Shown here: one piece after another, positions 56,089 to 64,000 of the stretch
How the letters are laid out: every line of letters starts with the position of its first letter
Numbering within the stretch: position 1 is the stretch's first letter
Assembly (NCBI RefSeq): GCF_020829645.1
Contig: NZ_JAIVFS010000018.1
Coordinates: 61,297 to 125,296, forward strand
DNA: 64,000 nt
Reading direction: 5' to 3'
Origin: Nostoc mirabile CHAB5784
GTDB lineage: Bacteria > Cyanobacteriota > Cyanobacteriia > Cyanobacteriales > Nostocaceae
Made by a program: the position numbers and the translations under genes
Notes under the pieces: generated by a model
What the model was told of the DNA's origin: nothing
What the model saw: the letters and a program-made list of their open reading frames with translations, nothing else
Databases searched by the model: none

Positions 56089-56200
56089 GTTTTAGAGATG
56101 CGACGCCGATAGCGTAGCGGTAGCGAGTCTGCGAGCGTCATAGCCCGTTGTAGACATCGCTGTTCCTAATTTACAATAATTACATCCCAGAGGATTAGCT

Positions 56201-56404
56201 ATGAAATGGCGCGTGATTCTTGAATCAAACCTAGAAACAGGCGATTGGGCTGTATGGTGTCCAGAGTTACCTGGCTGTACTTCAGCAGGAGAAACTGAAG
56301 AAGAAGCTTTGGAAAATATTAAAGAAGCAATTCAATTGTATTTACAGCCGGAATCAATTGAGTTAGCCCCTGGTGCGATCGCGCGAGAGATTATTGTCTC
56401 ATGA
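56201..56404 (+). CDS. HicB-family antitoxin
   Basis: 67 residues. MKWRVILESN...GDWAVWCPELPGCTSAGETEEEALENIKEAI is the HicB partial RNase-H fold. It overlaps the start of a hicA remnant by ATGA. Since hicA is truncated, this antitoxin may serve another HicA or have become a stand-alone regulator. No DNA-binding tail (RHH/HTH) is seen, so it is the short HicB form. Confidence 0.88.
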   Translation: MKWRVILESNLETGDWAVWCPELPGCTSAGETEEEALENIKEAIQLYLQPESIELAPGAIAREIIVS

Positions 56405-56463
56405 GCGAGCGTATCCGGCGCATGACCTCTAGAGAAGTTGAAATTATCCTGAGACAATTCTGA
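56401..56463 (+). pseudogene. hicA remnant
   Basis: 20 residues, MSERIRRMTSREVEIILRQF, matching the HicA start, then TGA. The rest, including the catalytic histidine, is absent. A hairpin formed by two HIP1 sites follows 17 bases on. Confidence 0.8.
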
Positions 56464-56479
56464 ATGGAAATGTTGATAT

Positions 56480-56510
56480 GCGATCGCGCCCTTTTACCAA
56501 ACGCGATCGC
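56480..56510. repeat. HIP1-HIP1 hairpin
   Basis: GCGATCGCG (56480-56488) and CGCGATCGC (56502-56510) around a 13-base loop. Possibly a terminator-like structure after the hicBA remnant. Confidence 0.65.
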
Positions 56511-56525
56511 TTGATTATTTAAAGC

Positions 56526-56738
56526 TTATACTCGACCTTCACCATCTTTAACAATTTTATCAATAAACTCAGGATAATTATCAAAGTCATCCATTGAATT
56601 CAAAGGTGGCATTGTTACCCAATTTCCTTCTGTTTTTGACTTATCCATGTAAGCATAGAAAGCTTCATTATCGTCTTGATGAGCCAGCACGTAAACTCGT
56701 AATTCTTTGAGGCTCATTTCATGAAAATTTGGTTTCAT
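56526..56738 (-). CDS. DUF6887-like small protein, copy 2
   Basis: 70 residues, ATG. PNFHEMSLKELRVYVLAHQDDNEAFYAYMDK matches copy 1 at 38.0 kb. The C-terminus differs. Paired upstream with a DUF6888-like frame, as in copy 1. Confidence 0.8.
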   Translation of the reverse strand: MKPNFHEMSLKELRVYVLAHQDDNEAFYAYMDKSKTEGNWVTMPPLNSMDDFDNYPEFIDKIVKDGEGRV

Positions 56739-56916
56739 ATTTTAAATGTCCATTTCCATCACGCTGAATCGCTATCTCGGTTTCTTCACCAGCTATGATG
56801 ACTATTTCGCCTGTGCGTTCATCTAAACGTACTAGATAAACAGGTCGATACATCATAGTTAATCTTCGGCAAACAAGAAAGCACTGTAGAGTTTGTTCTG
56901 CTGTCGGAATAATCAG
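56719..56916 (-). CDS. DUF6888-like small protein, copy 2, no ATG at the family start
   Basis: The frame is open from CTG 56916 or ATT 56913/56910 through PTAEQTLQCFLVCRRL to the TGA at 56719. It has the family core RPVYLVRLDERTGEIVIIAG. The family start (MPTxEQ) would fall on ATT, and a TGA lies nine bases before the CTG, so only a non-standard start can give full length. The first ATGs (56856, 56853) lie within the domain. It may be decaying. The end overlaps the DUF6887-like gene by 20 bases. Confidence 0.5.
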   Translation of the reverse strand: MIIPTAEQTLQCFLVCRRLTMMYRPVYLVRLDERTGEIVIIAGEETEIAIQRDGNGHLKYETKFS

Positions 56917-57064
56917 TAGTCTTCAATATGTTGTATTTATCAGTCTAAAACTTTAGAAGTAGCATAACAAGTGCGATGCCTACGGCGGGTTACGCCTACG
57001 CATCTTTGAGAAACCGGGTTTTTCCCAAACCCGATTTCTTTTGGCTTAAATCCCCAGCTAAGAA

Positions 57065-58021
57065 TTAGCCGATTATGAGATGCAGCTGGTTGCTCACTGC
57101 ACTAATTAGATTATGGGTAACGGGAAGACTATCAACTACCATCCCCAGACACAACAGCATCATGTAAGAAATGGAAAAGAGAAACAACTCTTTAGCTACA
57201 GCGCGATCCTCTGGATTTTGCAACAACCGCCAAGATTTGTGGATAAATAATCCTCCCAGAATTAGGGCGATCGCAGCATAAAGAATTCCACTCGCGCCCA
57301 AAGGATAAACCAATAACACGGTTGCAAATACTGTTACCAGCGTGTAGTACCAAATCTGCTTCACTGTTGCCGTATCACCTTCAATCACAGGTAGCATTGG
57401 TATCCCCACCTTTGCGTAATCATCCCGAATCATCAGAGCTAAAGCCCAGAAATGGGGCGGTGTCCACAAAAAGACGATGGCAAAAATTAACCATGCTGAC
57501 CAGCTTAAAGTACCTGTGACAGCAGCCCAACCCACTAACGCCGGAATTGCCCCAGCCGCTCCACCAACAACAATATTCTGGGTGGTGTGGCGTTTTAGCC
57601 AGTGGGTATAAACCAAAATATAAAAGACGATGCCAGAGAAAGCTAGCAGGGCGGCTAACAGGTTGGCAAATACTGCCAAGAGTGTAAAGGAAATTGTCGC
57701 CAGTGCGATCGCAAAAATTAGAGCATCACGCGGCTGAACCTTACCAGAAGGCATCGGACGATGGCGCGTCCGCTCCATGTCATAATCAATATCCCGGTCA
57801 TAGACACAGTTAATTGTTTGGGCGCTTGCAGCAGCCAAAGTGCCACCAGTGAGAGTTACTAGCAACAACAATGGGTCTACTTCTCCCTTAGCAGCAATCC
57901 ACATACTCCCAGCCGTGGTAATCAAAAGCAACGGAATAATCCGAGGCTTCGTTAGCTGGTAGTAACTTTGAATTACCTGTAAAAATGTTTCGTGGTGGCG
58001 AGAGACATTAGTCTCAATCAT
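57065..58021 (-). CDS. ctaB: protoheme IX farnesyltransferase (haem O synthase)
   Basis: 318 residues with eight or nine hydrophobic helices. The prenyl diphosphate motif NCVYDRDIDYDMERTRHRP (about 65-83) and a second, YTHWLKRHTTQNIVVGGAAGA, identify CtaB. It makes haem O, the precursor of haem A. It follows ctaA on the same strand; together they feed the coxBAC oxidase that lies divergently. Confidence 0.96.
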   Translation of the reverse strand: MIETNVSRHHETFLQVIQSYYQLTKPRIIPLLLITTAGSMWIAAKGEVDPLLLLVTLTGGTLAAASAQTINCVYDRDIDYDMERTRHRPMPSGKVQPRDALIFAIALATISFTLLAVFANLLAALLAFSGIVFYILVYTHWLKRHTTQNIVVGGAAGAIPALVGWAAVTGTLSWSAWLIFAIVFLWTPPHFWALALMIRDDYAKVGIPMLPVIEGDTATVKQIWYYTLVTVFATVLLVYPLGASGILYAAIALILGGLFIHKSWRLLQNPEDRAVAKELFLFSISYMMLLCLGMVVDSLPVTHNLISAVSNQLHLIIG

Positions 58022-58166
58022 TTTGGCTCTGGTTCCTTATTTTTCAACAACTTATATGCAGCCCCCGCTCAAGGTGGCTCTTTCAGGCAAATGAAAACAC
58101 AGATTTTCTGCACCTGCGTGGGTCGCAATACTCGCCGTTGCGGCCATAATTTAGTGCTGAGTTAGG

Positions 58167-58221
58167 AGAGACGCGATTAATCGTGTTTGTACAGGAGAGA
58201 CGCGATTAATCGCGTCTGTAC
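58167..58221. repeat. two copies of the GAGACGCGAT palindrome
   Basis: Diverged copies at 58167-58192 and 58195-58221, related to the 28-bp palindrome at 15610, between ctaA and ctaB. Confidence 0.75.
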
Positions 58222-58226
58222 AGGAG

Positions 58227-59219
58227 TTAGGAGTTAGAAATTCTTCCTTCCCCTACTCCCCCTGTTCCCTCACTCCATACTCCGCAGTCATTGCTCAACA
58301 CTGTGATGTCGCGGCTAGTAGCCCAGTCACGCAGTGCGAGAACTGTGAAAGCCACCAAAGTACCCAGCAAAGCAGCTCCTATAGCTTGATGAGAGACGGT
58401 GAGAGGCTCAACTTGGAGGTGTAATTTGAAAGTGGCGAATCCCAACAAGATTTGTAAGGTTAACAACCCACCAGCTATATTTGCCAGTCGCCGCAAGGCT
58501 GGATGTAGTGCTGGTGTTTGCCAACAGATAAATACCATTGCCAAGGTTGCCAAGGAAGGCGGCACCAAACCAGCAATATGGCTGTACATTACAGTACAAA
58601 GTTGAGAACCGCCGAGGCATTGGTGTAGTGCCCAGCGAGAGCCTACCAAAGCACCTAGTAGACTTTGCAGGTAAACCAGAATAGCGGCAGTTAAACCTAT
58701 CCAAGGCAACTTACCAACGGTTCCATTCCCTTGATAGGGCGTGAGTGCTGTGCCGATAATCAGGAGAGTGCTAAAAAATAACAACGCCGTTCCTAAGTGG
58801 GCGGTAACGATATCAAACCGCAACAGTTCGGTAACGGTAAGTCCCCCCAAGATGCCTTGGAAGACAATTAAAAACAGGGCGAATGTTGATGCCCAAGGCA
58901 GCCATTTGGGTAAGAGACGACGATGCCACCAGGACAAACCGAAGAGTGCGATCGCGCTTACACCAATTAAAGCTGCATCCAATCTGTGAAACCACTCCAA
59001 AAACACTTGGAGATTCATTTGCTTGGCTGGCACCAGTTCGCCATAGCATAAGGGCCAGTCTGGGCAAGCAAGCCCAGCATTCATCACGCGGGTGGCGCTG
59101 CCTATTGCCATCAAAATTAAGGTGGCTATGCATATTTTCCACACCAAGCGACGAATCATTTCCTTGGGTTTTTGCTGCTGAAGCGCCGCTTCATTTTGTT
59201 GTAGGACAAATTCGCTCAT
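58227..59219 (-). CDS. ctaA: haem A synthase (CtaA/COX15)
   Basis: 330 residues with eight membrane helices. Haem-site histidines lie in EWFHRLDA, TAHLGTAL, YSHIAGLV and VSHQAIGA. The N-terminal GSATRVMNAGLACPDWPLCYGE is typical. It oxidises haem O to haem A. The C-terminal tail after about 315 (SEGTGGVGEGRISNS) is low complexity. Confidence 0.95.
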   Translation of the reverse strand: MSEFVLQQNEAALQQQKPKEMIRRLVWKICIATLILMAIGSATRVMNAGLACPDWPLCYGELVPAKQMNLQVFLEWFHRLDAALIGVSAIALFGLSWWHRRLLPKWLPWASTFALFLIVFQGILGGLTVTELLRFDIVTAHLGTALLFFSTLLIIGTALTPYQGNGTVGKLPWIGLTAAILVYLQSLLGALVGSRWALHQCLGGSQLCTVMYSHIAGLVPPSLATLAMVFICWQTPALHPALRRLANIAGGLLTLQILLGFATFKLHLQVEPLTVSHQAIGAALLGTLVAFTVLALRDWATSRDITVLSNDCGVWSEGTGGVGEGRISNS

Positions 59220-59738
59220 GAAGGATACCTTCTGCCCGCTCTTGGTGGATCTCTTAAAATTTTCAATTTTCTTTTAGTGTCCTATCTCCACCCTAGCGTA
59301 TAGGCTAAGGGTTTATAGATTAGCACTCACTTATACTTTGAATCACTCCAGAAAGGTTTTGCCTGAAGCTTTAGGTATTTTTCAAGATGTGAAAAATTGA
59401 TTAATCACAATTAATTTAAACATTCTAAATTTTTCCTTAAATTTTTCCATTGATTTTAGGAGAAGGCAGGAGGAAATAATTATGAATGAAAACTTTAGTT
59501 TTGGGTATAAAACCCAGTGGTTAAATCCCATACTTTTAAATGCATCTGGGTTACTCCTACCTTCTGCCCCCTGCCTCCTGCCTTCTGCCTCCTGATAGTC
59601 ACCTTGTACTCAAAATTAGTAAAATAGTTAAAAAAATTAATAAAAATTTCAGACCTTTGTACTCCATGCCTTCCAGCCTAGACTACCTTAGTAAGTGAGC
59701 AGCTTTAAGGTAACGTAGTAAATTCAATTAAGTAAGCC
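59220..59738. other. divergent promoter region ctaA/coxB
   Basis: 519 bases, AT-rich, with a CTCCTGCCTTCTG tandem-like run near 59560-59595. No gene called. Confidence 0.5.
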
Positions 59739-60821
59739 GTGAAGATTCCAAGTTCAATCTGGACATTACTCATTGGCATCGTGCTAACGCTAGTCAGCCT
59801 TTGGTACGGTCAAAATCACGGACTGTTGCCAGCAGCAGCCACAGATGAAGCCGTATTGGTGGATGGTCTGTTCAACGCGATGATGATCATTTCTACAGGT
59901 ATGTTCCTGCTCGTAGAAGGTATTTTAATTTACTCTGCATTTAAATACCGTCGGCGTGCAGGTGACAATGAAGACGGCCCACCAGTTGAGGGCAATGTAC
60001 CTCTAGAAATTCTCTGGACGGCGATCCCAGCAATTATCGTTATCGGTATTTCTGTTTACAGCTTTGATGTCTACAACGAAATCGGTGGCTTTGATCCCCA
60101 TGCTATCCATCAAGCGCCGATGAGTCAGGAGTCAATGGCAATGCCTGGAAGTGCGATGGCGGCAACTTTAAGTGATACTCCTCCCAGCACTGAACCCAAC
60201 CTCAATCAAGAAAAATCTGATGAGGCAATGCAAGACCCAGCTACCGCAGAAGTTCGTAATGCTGACCAAATTCCCCAAAAGCGGAATGCCCCAGGTGTAG
60301 GTATTGTTGCTCCGACAATTGGGGGAACTCCTGATAAAGCAGGTAAACCAGCAGGATTACAGGTCAATGTCACTGGTCTACAATATGCTTGGCTTTTCAC
60401 CTATCCTGAAACTGGTATAACTACAGGTGAAATGCACGTCCCCATTGGGCGTGAAGTGGAAATCAATATGACAGCCAACGATGTCATCCACGCCTTTTGG
60501 GTGCCAGAGTTCCGCCTGAAACAAGATGCGATCCCTGGTAGGCAAAGCGAGATTCGCTTCACCCCCAAAAAAGCAGGAGATTATGCCCTAATCTGTGCTG
60601 AACTTTGTGGCCCTTACCACGGTGCAATGAGAGCAACAGTAGTCGTTGAGCCAGAAGAAGCCTTTGACAAATGGGTACAAGAACAGCTAGTTGCCAGCAA
60701 AGAAACACTAAATCAAGCCGTTGCTGTTAACCCTGCCGATCTATCCCCAAATGAATTTCTCGCTCCTTACACCAAGGATATGGGAATTAAGCCAGAAATT
60801 CTCCATCAAGTTCACCATTAG
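59739..60821 (+). CDS. coxB: cytochrome c oxidase subunit II
   Basis: 360 residues from GTG. Two membrane helices (ILWTAIPAIIVIGISVYSF is the second), then an acidic, Met/Gly-rich insert (about 125-200) before the cupredoxin domain. CuA ligands are visible: VIHAFWVPEF (His) and CAELCGPYHGAM (two Cys, Glu, His, Met). Accepts electrons from cytochrome c6 or plastocyanin. First gene of coxBAC. Confidence 0.96.
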   Translation: MKIPSSIWTLLIGIVLTLVSLWYGQNHGLLPAAATDEAVLVDGLFNAMMIISTGMFLLVEGILIYSAFKYRRRAGDNEDGPPVEGNVPLEILWTAIPAIIVIGISVYSFDVYNEIGGFDPHAIHQAPMSQESMAMPGSAMAATLSDTPPSTEPNLNQEKSDEAMQDPATAEVRNADQIPQKRNAPGVGIVAPTIGGTPDKAGKPAGLQVNVTGLQYAWLFTYPETGITTGEMHVPIGREVEINMTANDVIHAFWVPEFRLKQDAIPGRQSEIRFTPKKAGDYALICAELCGPYHGAMRATVVVEPEEAFDKWVQEQLVASKETLNQAVAVNPADLSPNEFLAPYTKDMGIKPEILHQVHH

Positions 60822-60857
60822 TCATTGGTCATTAGTCATTAGTCATTAGTCATTGGT
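60817..60857. repeat. STRR, TAGTCAT heptamer
   Basis: About five units right after the coxB stop, followed by a complementary AATGACAAATGACAAAGGACA run. Same as at 27301. Confidence 0.85.
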
Positions 60858-60923
60858 CTAAATAAATGACAAATGACAAAGGACAACTGACAAAGGACAA
60901 ATGACAAAAGATAACTAACGACT

Positions 60924-62660
60924 ATGACCCAAGCTCAAGTGCAAGAAACTGCCAACGCCCCTGCTCTTGTTGAGGAGCCAGGGATCAGAAAATGGCAAGA
61001 CTATTTTAGTTTCAACACCGACCATAAGGTGATTGGGATTCAATACCTAGTCACTACATTCATTTTCTACTGCATTGGTGGGGTGATGGCTGACTTGGTT
61101 CGTACAGAACTGCGAACCCCAGAAGTCGATTTCGTCACCCCTGAAGTCTACAACAGCTTATTTACGCTGCACGCCACGATCATGATTTTCTTGTGGATCG
61201 TGCCAGCTGGTGCGGGTTTTGCTAACTTCCTCATCCCCTTGATGATTGGGGCAAAGGATATGGCATTTCCGCGCTTGAATGCTGTTGCCTTTTGGATGAT
61301 TCCCCCTGCGGGTTTATTGTTGATCACCAGTTTAGTGGTAGGCGATGCACCGGATGCGGGTTGGACTTCTTACCCTCCCCTGAGCTTGGTAACAGGTCAA
61401 GTAGGTGAGGGAATTTGGATTATGAGCGTCCTCTTGCTAGGAACGTCATCGATTTTAGGGGCAATCAATTTCCTCGTCACGTTGCTCAAGATGCGTATCC
61501 CTGGTATGGGAGTTCACCAAATGCCCTTGTTCTGCTGGGCGATGTTTGCTACCTCGGCACTGACTTTGGTATCTACGCCAGTGTTAGCAGCAGGTCTAAT
61601 TCTGCTTTCCTTTGACTTACTTGCCGGGACAACATTTTTTAACCCAACTGGCGGTGGCGACCCTGTTGTTTACCAGCACATGTTCTGGTTTTACTCTCAC
61701 CCAGCGGTTTACATCATGATTTTGCCCTTTTTTGGGGCAATTTCGGAAATTATCCCGGTGCATTCCCGCAAGCCGATTTTTGGCTATAAAGCGATCGCTT
61801 ATTCGTCTCTTGCCATTAGCTTTCTGGGGCTAATTGTTTGGGCGCACCACATGTTTACCAGCGGTATCCCCGGTTGGTTGCGGATGTTCTTTATGATCAC
61901 CACCATGATCATTGCCGTACCCACGGGAATTAAAATTTTCAGCTGGTTAGCAACAATGTGGGGCGGAAAAATCCAGCTTAACAGCGCCATGCTGTTCGCC
62001 ATCGGCTTTGTCGGTACCTTTGTGATTGGCGGGATCAGTGGCGTAATGTTGGCAGCAGTGCCCTTTGATATTCACGTTCACGACACCTATTTTGTGGTGG
62101 CACACTTGCACTACGTCCTATTTGGTGGTAGTGTTCTCGGCATTTATGCGGCGATTTACCACTGGTTCCCAAAAATGACGGGACGGATGGTGAACGAATT
62201 TTGGGGTAAGGTTCACTTTGCCTTAACAATAGTTGGTCTAAACATGACCTTCTTACCAATGCACAAGCTGGGATTAATGGGCATGAACCGCCGTATCGCC
62301 CAGTATGACCCTAAATTTACCTTTCTCAACGAAATCTGCACCTATGGCGCTTACATACTAGCAGTTTCGACATTCCCCTTCATCATCAATGCGATTTGGA
62401 GTTGGTTATACGGTGAGAAAGCTGGTAATAATCCCTGGAGGGCACTTACCTTAGAGTGGATGACAACCTCACCGCCTGCGATCGAGAATTTTGATCAAAC
62501 CCCAGTACTGGCTACAGGCCCCTACGACTACGGCTTGGAAAAGGCTAAAGAAGGTGTACCTTTGTCTGATCCCAATCCAGTCTTATCTGCTGGCCCAAAC
62601 TCAGTATTAAGAGCAGAACCCGACCCCGCAGTTGCTGCCAATCCCGAAGACCGTAAATAG
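60924..62660 (+). CDS. coxA: cytochrome c oxidase subunit I, A2-type
   Basis: 578 residues with twelve helices. Haem and copper ligands: LHATIMIFLW (His), WFYSHPAVYI (CuB His with the His-Tyr crosslink), WAHHMF, and DTYFVVAHLHYVLFGG. The HPAVY form with preceding YS replaces the HPEVY glutamate of A1 enzymes, so this is an A2-type oxidase. The C-terminal 60 residues are a cyanobacterial extension. Couples oxygen reduction to proton pumping in thylakoid or plasma membrane. Confidence 0.97.
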   Translation: MTQAQVQETANAPALVEEPGIRKWQDYFSFNTDHKVIGIQYLVTTFIFYCIGGVMADLVRTELRTPEVDFVTPEVYNSLFTLHATIMIFLWIVPAGAGFANFLIPLMIGAKDMAFPRLNAVAFWMIPPAGLLLITSLVVGDAPDAGWTSYPPLSLVTGQVGEGIWIMSVLLLGTSSILGAINFLVTLLKMRIPGMGVHQMPLFCWAMFATSALTLVSTPVLAAGLILLSFDLLAGTTFFNPTGGGDPVVYQHMFWFYSHPAVYIMILPFFGAISEIIPVHSRKPIFGYKAIAYSSLAISFLGLIVWAHHMFTSGIPGWLRMFFMITTMIIAVPTGIKIFSWLATMWGGKIQLNSAMLFAIGFVGTFVIGGISGVMLAAVPFDIHVHDTYFVVAHLHYVLFGGSVLGIYAAIYHWFPKMTGRMVNEFWGKVHFALTIVGLNMTFLPMHKLGLMGMNRRIAQYDPKFTFLNEICTYGAYILAVSTFPFIINAIWSWLYGEKAGNNPWRALTLEWMTTSPPAIENFDQTPVLATGPYDYGLEKAKEGVPLSDPNPVLSAGPNSVLRAEPDPAVAANPEDRK

Positions 62661-62725
62661 AGTTATGAGTTAGGAGTGAAGAGTTATGAGTTATGAATGA
62701 TGAGTTATGACAATTCTTAACTCCT

Positions 62726-62792
62726 GTAGAGACGCGATTAATCACGTCTCTACTCCTAACTCCTGTACAGACGCGATTAATCGCGTCTCTAC
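62726..62792. repeat. two copies of the 28-bp palindrome
   Basis: 62726-62753 (one mismatch) and 62765-62792, between coxA and coxC, related to the perfect copy at 15610. Confidence 0.8.
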
Positions 62793-62825
62793 TCCCCATT
62801 CCCCATTCCCCACTTATCAAAATTC

Positions 62826-63452
62826 ATGCAAAGTCAAACTATTGACCCAGCTAAAACCGAACTAAATCATCATCACGCGGCGGAAGCGTCCGTCGGTCAT
62901 CACGAAGAACATCCAGACCATCGTCTGTTTGGGCTAATTGTCTTCCTGATTGCTGAAGGGATGATTTTCATGGGACTATTCGGAGCCTATTTGGCTTTCC
63001 GTGCTACCTTACCTGCATGGCCTCCAGCAGGTACCCCAGAGTTAGAACTATTGTTACCTGGAGTCAACACCATCAATCTAATTTCTAGCAGTTTTGTCAT
63101 GCACAATGCTGACACTGCTATCAAAAAGAACGATGCGCGGGGTGCGCGAATCTGGTTAGCAATTACTGCTGCAATGGGTGCTATCTTCTTGGTGGGTCAA
63201 GTATATGAATATACCCATTTAGAATTTGGTTTAACTACCAATTTATTTGCCAGTGCATTTTACGTTTTGACTGGTTTCCACGGATTGCACGTTACCATCG
63301 GCGTTTTGGCAATTGTTGCCGTGTTGTGGCGATCGCGCCTTCCGGGTCACTACAGTAACGAAAAGCACTTTGGCATTGAAGCAGCCGAAATCTACTGGCA
63401 CTTCGTTGACGTAATTTGGATTATTTTGTTCGGATTACTGTATCTACTGTGA
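62826..63452 (+). CDS. coxC: cytochrome c oxidase subunit III
   Basis: 208 residues, the short five-helix form. Conserved: LFGLIVFLIAEGMIFMGLFGAYLAFR, INLISSSFVMHNADTAI, HGLHVTIGVLAI and the end FVDVIWIILFGLLYLL. It stabilises the oxidase core. Last gene of coxBAC, ending at a strong terminator. Confidence 0.96.
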   Translation: MQSQTIDPAKTELNHHHAAEASVGHHEEHPDHRLFGLIVFLIAEGMIFMGLFGAYLAFRATLPAWPPAGTPELELLLPGVNTINLISSSFVMHNADTAIKKNDARGARIWLAITAAMGAIFLVGQVYEYTHLEFGLTTNLFASAFYVLTGFHGLHVTIGVLAIVAVLWRSRLPGHYSNEKHFGIEAAEIYWHFVDVIWIILFGLLYLL

Positions 63453-63495
63453 GTATTAATTATTAGTTGTTCATTCCACGCGGACAACTTAACAG

Positions 63496-63517
63496 GCCCC
63501 CACTAGGGGGCTTTTTT
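63496..63517 (+). terminator. rho-independent terminator after coxC
   Basis: GCCCCC-ACTA-GGGGGC followed by six T. Confidence 0.92.
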
Positions 63518-63568
63518 AATTAACAGAATGCTGCCATTCCAGCTAACTGCCCTGATGTCACATTATTT

Positions 63569-63661
63569 TAGGACTTACGCAAAATATCTCTCAAACTCTT
63601 ATTTCTCCGTGTCCTCTGCGCCTCTGTGGTTCGTTATTCCGTAACTCTTGCGTAAGTCCTA
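63569..63661. mobile_element. MITE, TAGGACTTACGCA family, 93 bp copy with target duplication
   Basis: Perfect 13-bp inverted ends; flanked by TATTT on both sides (63564-63568 and 63662-63666). The shortest of the three copies, lacking the GC-rich core. Confidence 0.85.
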
Positions 63662-63959
63662 TATTTTATAGTGGTTCTCGCTTGGGTGCAGTACAGTTTT
63701 GACCTCACTTCCATTCCTCTCTCCTTTTAGGAGAGAGGCTTTGAATCTTACTCCCCAACGCTAGAAGGGAAGGGGCTGGGGGTTAGGTCTGTATTCCATG
63801 CAATTGGGAACCGCTATATCTATCAAATTAGGACTGTTTCTAGAATTTTATAAAACAGTTTTATTCTTTACCTACTGGAGTTTAGACTAAGCTATACAAA
63901 ATGACCCAGCAGGGCTGAGTTAATCAGAGACTTAGCAAAAGTATGAATAATCTAAGGTA
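63662..63959. other. spacer to the window end
   Basis: About 298 bases. Contains a CTCTCCTTTTAGGAGAG hairpin near 63720 and a dispersed AAGGGAAGGGGCTGGGGGTTAG-type motif. No gene seen. Confidence 0.4.
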
Positions 63960-64000
63960 TTAAACAGCAACAGATGCTTCTTTACGTGGTGGAGTTACTG
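63960..64000 (-). CDS. possible 3' end of a gene cut by the window edge
   Basis: On the minus strand the last 41 bases read VTPPRKEASVAV and TAA. This looks like a coding C-terminus, but too little is present to assign a product. Confidence 0.3.
   Translation of the reverse strand, partial: VTPPRKEASVAV

Noticed and set aside
1..64000. Prophage or natural-product cluster
   Set aside because: No phage structural genes, integrase, NRPS or PKS domains anywhere in the window.

Overview
The window looks like chromosome from a filamentous, heterocyst-forming cyanobacterium of the Nostoc/Anabaena group. Evidence: HIP1 octamers (GCGATCGC) are everywhere. Heptameric short tandem repeats such as TAGTCAT and AATTCGT sit between genes. 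Photosynthesis genes are present (psaI, psbEFLJ, ycf48, rubA, ndhCKJ), with an ARC6/Ftn2 cell-division gene and an A2-type cytochrome c oxidase operon. PEP-CTERM proteins, STAND and caspase-like proteins and many MITE-like elements fit the same group. The species cannot be told from the window.

Layout. 1-5.4 kb: a secreted unknown, a two-gene STAND-ATPase system whose partners share a short motif, and a family 2 glycosyltransferase. 5.9-14.1 kb: PhoX phosphatase, a CDF metal exporter, a PhoA-type phosphatase with a small neighbour carrying a similar leader, and two PEP-CTERM proteins. 14.4-21.3 kb: housekeeping genes (argG, DedA, STAS, rpsF, FAH hydrolase, Tic20-like). 21.7-23.6 kb: an IS200/IS605 element with divergent tnpA and tnpB. 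23.7-26.8 kb: a 1013-residue cyanobacterial protein with internal repeats. 27.1-32.2 kb: photosynthesis and NDH-1 genes (psaI converging on psbEFLJ, then ycf48, rubA, ndhCKJ).

32.3-43.1 kb, between ndhJ and tRNA-Lys, is an accessory island. It holds an Rpn-like nuclease and a GIY-YIG gene broken by an in-frame stop. A small beta-rich protein is coupled to a caspase-FGE protein whose C-terminus looks like a diversity-generating-retroelement target. Next come a DUF6888/DUF6887-like pair, a 21-bp tandem repeat, a MITE, and an AAA ATPase coupled to an inactive-STAND/TPR protein. 43.4-48.5 kb: mutarotase, pdhA, ftn2. 48.6-56.9 kb contains several decaying genes: a polysaccharide-associated gene broken by a frameshift and by a MITE with a perfect 10-bp target duplication, a dhaK without its C-terminal half, and a HicB antitoxin with a 20-residue HicA remnant. 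It also holds a kinase and a ferredoxin-metallo-beta-lactamase fusion. 57.1-63.5 kb: ctaB and ctaA divergent from coxBAC, which together make haem A and the terminal oxidase.

The most interesting material is the set of conflict or signalling modules (1.4-4.1, 35.6-37.8 and 40.1-43.1 kb), the candidate remote DGR target at 37.7 kb, and at least four MITE families, two of which show target-site duplications. All family assignments come from reading motifs and from memory. No database search was run.
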